From NCBI RefSeq assembly GCF_019431355.1, contig NZ_CP080269.1:3810501-3874500 (forward strand): DNA of 64,000 nucleotides, given 5' to 3'. Both the position numbers and the translations under genes were made by a program. This stretch comes from Paenibacillus sp. R14(2021). Its GTDB lineage: Bacteria; Bacillota; Bacilli; Paenibacillales; Paenibacillaceae. The notes under the pieces are model-generated. The model was not told the origin of the DNA. It did no database searches and was given only the letters and a program-made list of their open reading frames with translations. Shown one piece after another: positions 8,842 to 16,870 of this stretch (within the stretch, counting starts at the first letter, position 1; every line of letters begins with the position of its first letter).

Positions 8842-8869
8842 ATTGTAGCGCTTTCATAAAAGTAAACAA
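8842..8869 (-). promoter_or_regulatory. Promoter of the acidic-protein gene with overlapping cre-like site
   Basis: On the minus strand TTGTTT (8869-8864), 16 bp, TACAAT (8847-8842). The same region reads ATGAAAGCGCTACAAT (8857-8842), one mismatch from the CcpA cre consensus WTGNAANCGNWWNCAW. The overlap with the -10 would give repression in the presence of preferred sugars. Inferred from sequence only. Confidence 0.5.
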
Positions 8870-8952
8870 GAGTGTAAAATGTCGCTTTTTGGAAATTCCC
8901 AACTTTATTTTTCGACTTCCCTAAGAAGCGTCATAACCTGCTGCAAAGCGAC

Positions 8953-9007
8953 AAAAAGCCGCCTTGGGACACCCGTTCCGAAAGTGGTCCGAGCCCTTCA
9001 AGGCGAC
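8953..9007 (-). terminator. Terminator of the fructan operon
   Basis: Read on the minus strand, GTCGCCTTG and CAAGGCGGC enclose an inner GGAC/GTCC hairpin and are followed by TTTTTG. It lies 25 bp after the fructokinase stop. Confidence 0.6.
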
Positions 9008-9031
9008 TGCCCTTCTTCAATAGCACTCTAT

Positions 9032-9913
9032 TCAAGCACCCCGGTTCAGCGCTGTCAGACCAAGGGCAAGCGCGCCGCATAATCCAGCGTTGCCGCCCAA
9101 GTCAGGCGGAACGATGTACTCCTCGATATGATCCTGAATCGCTGCCGCGCTAACATAGCCGCCGAGATTCTTGCGCACAGCATCCCGGATGAGCGGAAAC
9201 AACTGCGTCTGCTGCATGACACCGCCGCCCAGAATGATCCTTTTCGGCGACAACGTCAATATGGTCCCCGTCAAGGCCTGCGCAATATAGAACGCTTCGA
9301 ACACCCATGCCCGGTGTTCGGGCACGAGCTCGCTGCCCCTCGTCTTCCACCGCGCCTCCAGCGCCGGACCGGCCGCCATGCCCTCCAGACAATCGCCATG
9401 ATACGGACAATTGCCCGCAAAATCATCCTCCGGATGCCTTCTGGTCAATACGTGCCCGCCCTCCGGATGCACCAGCCCATGAACCAGCTTTCCTTCCGCA
9501 TATACGCCTACACCGATGCCGGTGCCGATGGTATAATACGCGCAGCTGTCCAGCCCGCGCGCAGCTCCCCACGTGGCCTCGCCGAGTGCTGCGGCGTTGA
9601 CATCCGTGTCCCAGCCGCAGGGTACAGCTAGGCTCCGCTTTACCATTCCCAAGAAGTCATACTCCGCCCAGCCAGCCTTCGGGGTCGTTGTTACATAGCC
9701 GTAGGACAAACTGGACGGATTCATGTCGATGGGACCGAAAGAGCCGATGCCGACGGCTTCCACGCCTTGATCCCGAAAGAACGCGATAACTTGTTTCAAC
9801 GTCGCTTCGGGCTGTTCCGTCGGGAAGCTCGCTCGCGCTTCGATCACGCCCTCTTCATTGCCGATTCCGCAGACGAATTTCGTACCGCCTGCCTCGATTG
9901 CGCCAATGCGCAT
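9032..9913 (-). CDS. scrK: Fructokinase, ROK family
   Basis: 293 residues, the usual size. The N-terminus MRIGAIEAGGTKFVCGIG is the phosphate-binding ROK motif of bacterial fructokinases. The middle holds VHPEGGHVLTRRHPEDD followed by CPYHGDCLEG, the His/Cys zinc site (HxnCxHxxCxE), and the catalytic Asp is in CGWDTDVNAAALGEA. It phosphorylates fructose to fructose-6-phosphate in the cytoplasm. Its place at the end of the transporter-GH32 operon explains the fructose supply. ATG follows AGGAGGAACCC. A strong hairpin lies between it and the GH32 gene, so its expression may be set separately from the upstream genes. Confidence 0.9.
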   Translation of the reverse strand: MRIGAIEAGGTKFVCGIGNEEGVIEARASFPTEQPEATLKQVIAFFRDQGVEAVGIGSFGPIDMNPSSLSYGYVTTTPKAGWAEYDFLGMVKRSLAVPCGWDTDVNAAALGEATWGAARGLDSCAYYTIGTGIGVGVYAEGKLVHGLVHPEGGHVLTRRHPEDDFAGNCPYHGDCLEGMAAGPALEARWKTRGSELVPEHRAWVFEAFYIAQALTGTILTLSPKRIILGGGVMQQTQLFPLIRDAVRKNLGGYVSAAAIQDHIEEYIVPPDLGGNAGLCGALALGLTALNRGA

Positions 9914-9955
9914 AATGGGTTCCTCCTGTCAGTGCCGTCAGCATTCGCACATACA

Positions 9956-9987
9956 ATCAGACTGCCTGTTATGGCAGGCAGTCTGAT
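9956..9987. other. Intercistronic 13-bp hairpin in the fructan operon
   Basis: ATCAGACTGCCTG and CAGGCAGTCTGAT form a perfect stem around TTATGG, between the GH32 stop (10022) and the fructokinase start (9913). It lacks a clear T-tract on either strand, so it may be a processing, stability or partial-termination element rather than a full terminator. Confidence 0.6.
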
Positions 9988-10021
9988 GATTCAAGCGGAA
10001 TAGCGGCGCTTTATATTCTCG

Positions 10022-11494
10022 TTATTTCGCGGATGAGAGCGCATAGATTTCCAGTGTATGCAAGACTGCATTCCCGGCCCCAGCGAAGAGCTCCAGCCCC
10101 TGCGCACCGGGATCAGGAAAGATCAAATCGGTTATGACGGCCTGCCCATCACCGGCAAACACTTCAACGGAGGAACGATCCACGTACACCCGCAATTGCA
10201 CCCGGCCGTCAACCGGCTCCAGCTTCACGCTATGCCGCCCCGCAAAAACCGCATGAAAATCAACTTGACCTGAGCACGTACGGTCAATGAACAGCTCACC
10301 GAGCTCCAGGTCATACCCAATCACCGTTTCCTGCTCATCCGACACGCGCACCTTGACGCCGAACGGACCGCCGGAAGCGGTATCGAAATCAATGATCCAC
10401 TCGTAACTATCCAGCTGCAGGCCGGTTACCAGCTCCCGAGCTTCCTGCAGCGTCGTTTCCCTGACGGACGCCACGACTTTCCTAGCCTGCTCCATTTCGC
10501 GCGCGGGACGCTGAACAAGCGTCACTGCTCCGCCACGGGTTTCAAGCGACAGCTCTCTTGGAATCGTCATCGCGCTCCGCCAGCCGTCGGTCGGCGTCAG
10601 ATTGGCATACTTCCAGTTGCTCATCCAACCGAGATAAAGACGACGGCCGTCTTCCGCCGGAATATCCGACCAGCTGACGCCGGCATAATTGTCCCTGCCG
10701 TAGTCCAGCCAGCGCATCACCTCGGAGTCTTCGTCGCTTACGAACGTACTGCCATCGAAATCACCCGTGAAATACTGGGTTCTAGAGCCCTCGACATAGG
10801 CTGGGCTGTCACCGATGCTGACGAGCATGACCCACTTGGTCTTCGCTGCATCGCCGTCGACGGACAGCGGGAACAGATCCGGGCATTCCCAGACGCCGCC
10901 GTGGAACCCGATGCCGGTCCCGAATTCGCTCGCGAACCTCCAGTCTCTCAAGTTGGGCGAATTATAGATGCTGATGGTTTGGCCGGACGCAAGAATCATC
11001 GTCCACTGCTGCGACGGCTCGTGCCAGAACACTTTCGGATCCCGAAAATCCACGTATTTCTCATGCTCAAGAACCGGGTTGCCCTCGTATTTGAGCCAGG
11101 TTTTCCCACTATCAGCACTGTAGGCCAAACTCTGTCGCTGCCTTGCATGCTCGGTTCCGGGAACCTGATCATGATGCGTGAAGATCGCCACAAGTCCGGG
11201 CTCTCCATCAAAAAAGCCCGACGTATCCTTCCAATCCACGACCGCGCTGCCGGAGAAAATCATCCCGTGCTCATCTGGATAGAGTGCGATCGGGCGATGC
11301 TCCCATGCTACCAGATCCTTACTGACCGCATGCCCCCAGTGCATCGGTCCCCACGTCGTCCCATCCGGGTGATGCTGATAGAAGAGATGGTATTCACCCT
11401 TGAAAAAAACCATGCCGTTCGGGTCGTTCATCCAATGGGATTGCGGCGTAAAATGATAGTCGGGGCGGAACTTTTGTTTCGCGTCTACGGTCAT
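10022..11494 (-). CDS. Glycoside hydrolase family 32 (intracellular fructan/sucrose beta-fructosidase)
   Basis: 490 residues from the ATG preceded by AAAGGAG; a longer in-frame extension upstream has no ribosome site and overlaps the gap to the previous gene. GH32 hallmarks in order: WMNDPNGM (nucleophile Asp, near residue 23), the FSGSAV block, FRDPKVFW (RDP transition-state Asp) and WECPDLFPL (acid/base Glu), then a C-terminal beta-sandwich. There is no signal peptide, so it acts in the cytoplasm on imported fructo-oligosaccharides, sucrose or similar beta-fructosides and releases fructose for the adjacent fructokinase. Whether it prefers levan, inulin or sucrose pieces cannot be told. Confidence 0.92.
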   Translation of the reverse strand: MTVDAKQKFRPDYHFTPQSHWMNDPNGMVFFKGEYHLFYQHHPDGTTWGPMHWGHAVSKDLVAWEHRPIALYPDEHGMIFSGSAVVDWKDTSGFFDGEPGLVAIFTHHDQVPGTEHARQRQSLAYSADSGKTWLKYEGNPVLEHEKYVDFRDPKVFWHEPSQQWTMILASGQTISIYNSPNLRDWRFASEFGTGIGFHGGVWECPDLFPLSVDGDAAKTKWVMLVSIGDSPAYVEGSRTQYFTGDFDGSTFVSDEDSEVMRWLDYGRDNYAGVSWSDIPAEDGRRLYLGWMSNWKYANLTPTDGWRSAMTIPRELSLETRGGAVTLVQRPAREMEQARKVVASVRETTLQEARELVTGLQLDSYEWIIDFDTASGGPFGVKVRVSDEQETVIGYDLELGELFIDRTCSGQVDFHAVFAGRHSVKLEPVDGRVQLRVYVDRSSVEVFAGDGQAVITDLIFPDPGAQGLELFAGAGNAVLHTLEIYALSSAK

Positions 11495-11569
11495 CTTCTC
11501 ATTGCTCCTTTGTATAACAATGGGCTGTGCAATACTAAGGCACAGCACAGCCCGCCCTGTTACTTGCAT

Positions 11570-13192
11570 TTATTTCAATGTGTTCCGGTCATAGCCCGTT
11601 TGCTTGATTTTGAGCCAGTCCTGCAGACCTAGACGATCCAGTTCCTTCATATAATCGGCCCATTCCTTGTCGGCCGTCCCTTTCTCGATCCACTCCGTAC
11701 GCTTCCGCAGCACGTAAGGCATTAAATCCGTCTCGATAGCCGTGATGCGGTCCAATTCCTCTATCGAGAAGAACACGCGAGGATAAGTTTTCTCGGCTTT
11801 CATATCCGGCACGTACACTTTCTTCAAGATATCCATACGCCAAGCGGCATCGTCCGGCTTCGTCGTAACCGTACCATAGTAGGAATCCAGGATCGCGAGC
11901 GGTCCGCCGACGCTTGTTTTGCCTCTCAGCTCACCAGGAGCCGCCCCGTTAAGCGGCAAATGCTTCAGCATTTGTTTGGCTGCATCGAATTCGAATATGT
12001 TCTGCTGCTTGTCGTCTCCGTAAGTCCCCCAGTTATCCTGTACCGATTGCAGCGGCTCATAGAGCTGATCCATCCATTTGGCCGTTGCGTCCAAGTTTTC
12101 GTCCGCATTGGTGACAACCATTCTTCCCCGGTCGAAGCCCATACCGTTCGTACGGGTTACGTTTTTAATTCCTTCCGGGCCCGCAAGCGCAGGCATCGGC
12201 TCGAACTTGCTATCAAGCCCGGTCACATTGGCCTTATCCCATGTAAAGTACAGACCGTACACGTCTTCTTTGCCTTTGGCGACATACGTGTTCCAATCCT
12301 GCGTAACGAATTCGTTATCCAGTAAGCCTTCTTTATACAAGTCATGGATGTAGTTAACGGCTTTCTTATAGCCGTCGTCCGACGCCGCGAAACTCACCTT
12401 GCCGTCATCGCCGACGAGCGTTAGGTCCCAGTTGATGCCTCTGCCGAACGAACCGAACAAAAAGCCCAGATCTTCGTTGCCGCCGTTGCTGTTGATGAAG
12501 GACATCGGGATTTCGTCCGCCTTGCCGTTGCCGTTCGGATCCTTCGTTTTGAACGCGATCAGCACCTGCTTCAGCTCTTCCGTCGTCGTCGGCATCTGTA
12601 AGCCCAGCTTGTCGAGCCAGCCCTTGTTGATCCAAGGGATGTTATTCACCTCATGAATGCTTTCTTTGTCCGAGCCCAGCTCCTCGATCCAAGGAATCGA
12701 ATAGATATGTCCGTCAGGAGCCGTCATCATCGCTTTGTACTGCGGCTTCAGCTCCAGCACTTTCTGTAAATTCGGCATTTTCGCAACGAGATCGTCAAGC
12801 GGGATGATCGTGCCGTCCTTGGCCAGCTTCAACAGATCGTAGTCGCTCATGCCGGCATCGAAGATCGCATCCGGCAGATCGCCGGAAGCAAGCGCCAGGT
12901 TCTTCTTCTCCGCGAAAACATCATTCGTATAGTTCGTCCAATCGATATGAATGCCGGTCTTCTCTTCCATGCGTTTAAAAACAAGCTTCTCATTCGGGTC
13001 CGTCGGGGCGAGCGGGGAACTCTGCGTCATGAACTTCAGCGTGACTTTCTTCGCATCCGTTGATTCTCCGTTCGCATTCGCGCCGTGCGAGTTTCCGCCT
13101 GCATTGTTGCCCGACGAGCTGCCGCAGCCCGTCACGACCAGAAATGCTGCTAACGAGAGGCCAAACACTGTCTTCTTGTAAATGTTATTCAT
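11570..13192 (-). CDS. Sugar ABC transporter, LplA/YtcQ-type substrate-binding lipoprotein
   Basis: 540 residues. Signal peptide with a lipobox ending at TGC-Gly (VVTGCG), then an Asn/Gly/Ser linker. The rest is a family 1 solute-binding fold of the large LplA type, with a calcium-loop-like segment KDPNGNGKADEIP near residue 230. It would capture oligosaccharide at the cell surface for the permeases at 13241 and 14140. The first ATG lies behind GAGGAGGG. Location next to GH32 and fructokinase genes points to fructo-oligosaccharides as cargo. No ATPase gene is present; such systems usually borrow a shared MsmX-type ATPase. Confidence 0.9.
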   Translation of the reverse strand: MNNIYKKTVFGLSLAAFLVVTGCGSSSGNNAGGNSHGANANGESTDAKKVTLKFMTQSSPLAPTDPNEKLVFKRMEEKTGIHIDWTNYTNDVFAEKKNLALASGDLPDAIFDAGMSDYDLLKLAKDGTIIPLDDLVAKMPNLQKVLELKPQYKAMMTAPDGHIYSIPWIEELGSDKESIHEVNNIPWINKGWLDKLGLQMPTTTEELKQVLIAFKTKDPNGNGKADEIPMSFINSNGGNEDLGFLFGSFGRGINWDLTLVGDDGKVSFAASDDGYKKAVNYIHDLYKEGLLDNEFVTQDWNTYVAKGKEDVYGLYFTWDKANVTGLDSKFEPMPALAGPEGIKNVTRTNGMGFDRGRMVVTNADENLDATAKWMDQLYEPLQSVQDNWGTYGDDKQQNIFEFDAAKQMLKHLPLNGAAPGELRGKTSVGGPLAILDSYYGTVTTKPDDAAWRMDILKKVYVPDMKAEKTYPRVFFSIEELDRITAIETDLMPYVLRKRTEWIEKGTADKEWADYMKELDRLGLQDWLKIKQTGYDRNTLK

Positions 13193-13240
13193 ACTTAACC
13201 CTCCTCTGTGATCTGCATGCTCTATATGCCAATCGATCCG

Positions 13241-14122
13241 CTATTTCAACGAACCGACCATGACACCTTTCTCGAAATACTTCTGGAAGAACGGGTACAT
13301 CACCAGCAGCGGAAGACTCGAAATCACGATCGATGCGTATTTGATAATCTCGGATAATCGCTTGAGTTCGGCCACCTGCGCCCTGTCCGTAATCATTTCC
13401 GGACTTACCTGGTTTTGGATCAGGATGGATCTTAGCACCAACTGAAGCGGGAACAGCTTGGCATTTTCCAGATAAATCATGGCATCGAAGAAGGAATTCC
13501 ACTGTCCTACGAATGCATACAGCCCCAAGACGAACATGATCGGTTTGGACAACGGGAGCACGATATTGAAGAAAATGCGCAGCTCCGATGCACCGTCCAT
13601 CTTCGCCGCCTCGCTGAGTTCCTTCGGAATGCCTTTGAAGAAGGTTCGGGCCAATATGATGTTCCACACGTTCACGGCCCCGGGGATGATGACAGCCCAA
13701 ACGGTGTTAAGCATGTGCAGGTGCTTGATTACGAGGAAGGTCGGAATCAGGCCCCCACCGAAAAACATCGTGATGACAAAGACCGTCATGAAAAATTTAT
13801 GGCCGACGAACCCTTCCACAGATAGCGGAAAGCCGGCAAAGACCGAAATGGCGACCGTAACGAAGGCAAAGGCCGCGGAGTAGAACAACGCATTTCCAAA
13901 GCCCCGAAGCATGGCTGCATTGGAGAGAATGAGCTTGTACCCATCCACGCTGTAATCGGACAGGTTGAATGAAATGCCTTTGTTTAGCAGGGCCGTCGGC
14001 TCCATGAATGAAGCCATGACGACATAGATCAACGGAACAGCGACGAGCAGCACACCAAGCGTCAGCAAGATGTTGTTGAGAACAAGAATGAACCGGTCTA
14101 AACGGGTGTGTTTGAATTGCAT
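13241..14122 (-). CDS. Sugar ABC transporter permease, LplC/YtcP type
   Basis: 293 residues, six predicted membrane helices. The EAA loop that binds the ATPase is ELSEAAKMDGASELRIFFNI near residue 190. The protein ends in the SLK tail common in LplC-type permeases. The start ATG follows a GGGAGC-type ribosome site. It forms the membrane channel with the LplB-type permease immediately upstream (18-bp gap). Confidence 0.92.
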   Translation of the reverse strand: MQFKHTRLDRFILVLNNILLTLGVLLVAVPLIYVVMASFMEPTALLNKGISFNLSDYSVDGYKLILSNAAMLRGFGNALFYSAAFAFVTVAISVFAGFPLSVEGFVGHKFFMTVFVITMFFGGGLIPTFLVIKHLHMLNTVWAVIIPGAVNVWNIILARTFFKGIPKELSEAAKMDGASELRIFFNIVLPLSKPIMFVLGLYAFVGQWNSFFDAMIYLENAKLFPLQLVLRSILIQNQVSPEMITDRAQVAELKRLSEIIKYASIVISSLPLLVMYPFFQKYFEKGVMVGSLK

Positions 14123-14139
14123 AATGCAGCTCCCTTCAT

Positions 14140-15045
14140 CTAGTAGAGGCCCTCTCCTTCGTTTAATTTCTTCACGACGAAGTTCACGAAGACGAGCAAA
14201 ATGACATTAATGACGGAATTGAACAAGCCGATCGCCGCGGAATACGAGTAGTCGCCCGATTTCAATCCCACCTTGTACACGTAAGTCGGCAGGATTTCCG
14301 AAGTCGTCACATTCAGAGCCGTTTGCATCAGGAATGCCTTCTCGAAGCCGATTGCCATAATGCCGCCGGCCGAGAGAATGAACACGATTGCCATGACCGG
14401 CTTGATCGTAGGCAAATCGATTTTCCGGATCCGCTGCAGCAGGCTGGCCCCGTCGATCGTGGCAGCGTTATGAAGCTCAGGATCGACACCCGCCAGCGCG
14501 GCTACGTAAATAATCGATGCCCAGCCCGCTCCCTGCCAAATGCCTGATAAAATATAAATGGGACGAAAATAGCCCGGCTCCGACATGAAATTGACTGGAT
14601 GCCCGGAGAAAAAAATGATGAGCTTGTTAATAGGTCCGGTCGGAGACAGGAAGATGAACACCATCCCTACAATAACCAAGACGGATATGAAGTTGGGCGC
14701 ATACAGCATCAACTGGATGTTCTTCTTCGCGCCGACTTTGCGCAGCTGATTCAACATAAGCGCTAACAGAATCGGCACCGGGAAGCCCAAGATCAAACCG
14801 TAAATACTCAACTTCAACGTGTTTAAGAAAATCAATTCAAAGTTCGGGGCATATAGAAACTTCGAGAAATACTTGAACCCGACCCAGTCGCTGCCCATGA
14901 TCCCTTTCCTATAGCTGAAATCTTTGAATGCGATAATAACGCCGTACATAGGGAGGTATTTGAACACAATCGTCAGAACGAAAGCCGGCGCCATAAGCAG
15001 ATATAGAAAACGATTTTTTTTGATGTAATCCAAGTTTTTTTTCAT
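14140..15045 (-). CDS. Sugar ABC transporter permease, LplB/YteP type
   Basis: 301 residues from the ATG preceded by GAGGAGCC; a TTG 51 bases upstream keeps the frame but lies before that site. Six membrane helices and an EAA loop ELHNAATIDGASLLQRIRKI near residue 210. First gene of the minus-strand operon that continues with the second permease, the binding lipoprotein, GH32 and fructokinase. Its long AT-rich leader faces the divergent LacI-type regulator at 15571 and carries a promoter, a cre-like site and repeated candidate operators. Confidence 0.92.
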   Translation of the reverse strand: MKKNLDYIKKNRFLYLLMAPAFVLTIVFKYLPMYGVIIAFKDFSYRKGIMGSDWVGFKYFSKFLYAPNFELIFLNTLKLSIYGLILGFPVPILLALMLNQLRKVGAKKNIQLMLYAPNFISVLVIVGMVFIFLSPTGPINKLIIFFSGHPVNFMSEPGYFRPIYILSGIWQGAGWASIIYVAALAGVDPELHNAATIDGASLLQRIRKIDLPTIKPVMAIVFILSAGGIMAIGFEKAFLMQTALNVTTSEILPTYVYKVGLKSGDYSYSAAIGLFNSVINVILLVFVNFVVKKLNEGEGLY

Positions 15046-15151
15046 TATTCGTTGGCTCCTCAATGCTCCTTTTTCACTTGAAATGAATGATACCAAGTGC
15101 TGACCCCCAGTCTGAAATGACGAAAGATTATTTTTTACATATGCACCATTC

Positions 15152-15165
15152 TGTAAATGCTTTCA
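15152..15165. promoter_or_regulatory. Candidate cre (CcpA) site of the fructan operon
   Basis: TGTAAATGCTTTCA fits TGNAANCGNWWNCA with one mismatch (TG for the central CG). It lies just downstream of the predicted transcription start of the permease operon, a position used for CcpA road-block repression. Confidence 0.5.
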
Positions 15166-15182
15166 TTTTCTTTCGCCTTTAC

Positions 15183-15212
15183 AATTTATCAAGCGGGTGC
15201 ATATAAAGTCAA
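15183..15212 (-). promoter_or_regulatory. Predicted promoter of the fructan transporter operon
   Basis: On the minus strand TTGACT (15212-15207), 18 bp, TAAATT (15188-15183). It is flanked by TTTTGTAAAA (15216-15225) just upstream of the -35 and by TTTACAAT at the -10, both copies of the recurrent motif of this region. Confidence 0.5.
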
Positions 15213-15460
15213 TACTTTTGTAAAAATAAATTTGGTCTTTTGAACACATGTTGTTTGCATTATTTTGAATGAAATATTAATTTTTGCATATATTCTCGTA
15301 TAATTACGGTTTCCTCTCAAAAAATAAGAAAAAATACGGCACTTTATCGATCGCTATCTGTGACATTAAATTTACAAAACCTAGCTGATTCTTTACTTTT
15401 GTAAACTAAGAAAATTCGAGTTACAATGCAATAACGAATTGTTCATTTGTAAATGTAAAA

Positions 15461-15489
15461 TTGACATTTTTCAAGTGCTGATATACATT
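15461..15489 (+). promoter_or_regulatory. Predicted promoter of the LacI-family regulator gene
   Basis: TTGACA (15461-15466), 17 bp, TACATT (15484-15489); TATACA two bases earlier is an alternative -10. A TTTGTAAA copy lies directly upstream of the -35 and a near copy just after the -10, which would allow autoregulation. Confidence 0.55.
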
Positions 15490-15570
15490 GTTTGTAATCT
15501 TATACATTCTAATCACAGCTGCGTTAAACACAGATCTACGACCTCGTAACCGGTAAAGGGTGAAACTTCG

Positions 15571-16638
15571 ATGACCAAAGAAAAAGTAACGATACAAAAT
15601 ATCGCGGATGCCCTCGGTATCTCGAGAAACACCGCATCCAAAGCATTGAACGACAATGGCAACCTGCCCGCAGAGACACGAAACAGGGTCATTCAAAAAG
15701 CAATCGAGCTAAAATACAAGCAGTTCGCCTACGTCGAATCCCAACACATGGTTAGTAAAACGACAGGCAATATCGCGCTCTTCACGTGTAATATGCCTAA
15801 CAATTCGCACTTCGGGTCCTCGCTGCTCAGTGGGCTTGAGGAAAAAATCAGCTCCGAAGGCTATAATCTATCGATCCATATCATCCGCGAATCTGAAACC
15901 GCTGCTTTGATGCTCCCTATGAATTTCGAGCCCTCGAAAGTGGATGGCATCATTTGTATCGAGATGTTTGACAAGGCTTACAGTGAAATGATCGGCGGCT
16001 TAGGTATTCCGGCCATCTTTATCGATTCCTCCGCCGACATTCTCTTCTCAGAGCTGCAAGCGGACATCATTCTCATGGAAAACGAACACAGCGTGTATAC
16101 CATTGTCAAGAAGCTTGTCGAGAGCGGACACAAACGGATCGGTTTCGCGGGCGATTACAATCACTGCCGAAGCTTCAATGAGCGATGGATCGGTTATAAC
16201 CGCGCCTTGATTGAATCCGGCCTTCATTGCGATCTCTCCGTCTGCATCGTGGACAAGGACAAGAACTTCTTCTCCGAGCCCGACTGGGTTGATAAGCAAC
16301 TGGAGCGCATGGCGGTGCTGCCTTCTGCCTTCATATGCGCCAATGATTTCATTGCCGTCGGCATTTTACCTGCACTCAAGAACAGAAACATCCGCATTCC
16401 GGAGGATATAGTCGTCACCGGTTTCGATGATGCCACCGAATCGCGAATCGTGGACCCGCAACTAACAACTGTCCATATTCACAACAAGGACATGGGCATT
16501 ATCACCGCCGAAATACTATTGTCCCGCATTAAGACGCCATCCAAACCGTACCAAATCACGCATGTCAAAACCGATCCGATATTCAGGCCATCCACCGGAA
16601 GCCTGGGCAAATCGGAACGGGTTCAAAGCACGACATAA
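15571..16638 (+). CDS. LacI family transcriptional regulator of the fructan cluster
   Basis: 355 residues. The N-terminal helix-turn-helix reads TIQNIADALGISRNTASKAL (about residues 7-26), with TASKAL in place of the more common TVSRVL recognition helix, and the hinge is short. The remainder is a periplasmic-binding-type sugar sensor with FICANDFIAVGILPAL and VVTGFDDATESRIVDPQLTT near the C-terminus. The start follows AAAGGGTG. It is divergent from the permease-GH32-fructokinase operon and most likely represses it until a fructose-containing inducer is present. The repeated TTTGTAAA motif in the shared gap is the likely binding site (inference). Confidence 0.9.
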   Translation: MTKEKVTIQNIADALGISRNTASKALNDNGNLPAETRNRVIQKAIELKYKQFAYVESQHMVSKTTGNIALFTCNMPNNSHFGSSLLSGLEEKISSEGYNLSIHIIRESETAALMLPMNFEPSKVDGIICIEMFDKAYSEMIGGLGIPAIFIDSSADILFSELQADIILMENEHSVYTIVKKLVESGHKRIGFAGDYNHCRSFNERWIGYNRALIESGLHCDLSVCIVDKDKNFFSEPDWVDKQLERMAVLPSAFICANDFIAVGILPALKNRNIRIPEDIVVTGFDDATESRIVDPQLTTVHIHNKDMGIITAEILLSRIKTPSKPYQITHVKTDPIFRPSTGSLGKSERVQSTT

Positions 16639-16709
16639 TCAGCGGGAAAACATGCGACCGGCTTCTCCCCTACCGAGTGGATCTTGGGGGAGGAAATAAA
16701 GAAGAACAG

Positions 16710-16760
16710 AAGAGGAGCTTTCCCTGGTCATGGAACATGACTTGGGAAGAGCTCCTCTTT
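16710..16760 (+). terminator. Terminator of the LacI-family gene
   Basis: AAGAGGAGCT-TTCCC...GTCATG pairs with CATGAC...GGGAA-GAGCTCCTCTT in a long imperfect hairpin followed by TTTC, 72 bp past the stop. Confidence 0.65.
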
Positions 16761-16803
16761 CACGCGATTAAGCGCCAATGTATGCCTATGCACCCCGTAA
16801 TAA

Positions 16804-16839
16804 CAGCAAAAGGACAGCATCATCCGCTGCCCTTTGTTA
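16804..16839 (-). terminator. Hairpin downstream of the 92-residue gene
   Basis: AAAGG-CAGC type arms around ATCATCC (GCTGCCCTTTG on the far side). It lies 31 bp after the minus-strand gene ending at 16871; only a short T-run follows. Confidence 0.45.
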
Positions 16840-16870
16840 TCACGCTGTGGATTTAACACAATCGTTTTGT

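Larger units (their letters stand above)
15178..15498. repeat. Recurrent TTTGTAAA motif: candidate operators of the LacI-type regulator
   Basis: Four exact copies of TTTGTAAA or its complement occur (15217-15224, 15371-15378, 15398-15405, 15446-15453), plus near copies at 15178-15185 and 15491-15498. Several have extended symmetry, for example CATTTGTAAATG at 15444-15455. All lie in the roughly 525-bp AT-rich gap between the divergent permease operon and the LacI-family gene. No other gene was seen in this gap. Confidence 0.5.

Noticed and set aside
15248..15261. LexA-like site TGAACACATGTTGT in the fructan control region
   Set aside because: Three mismatches to the consensus, including outer positions; likely chance in AT-rich DNA.
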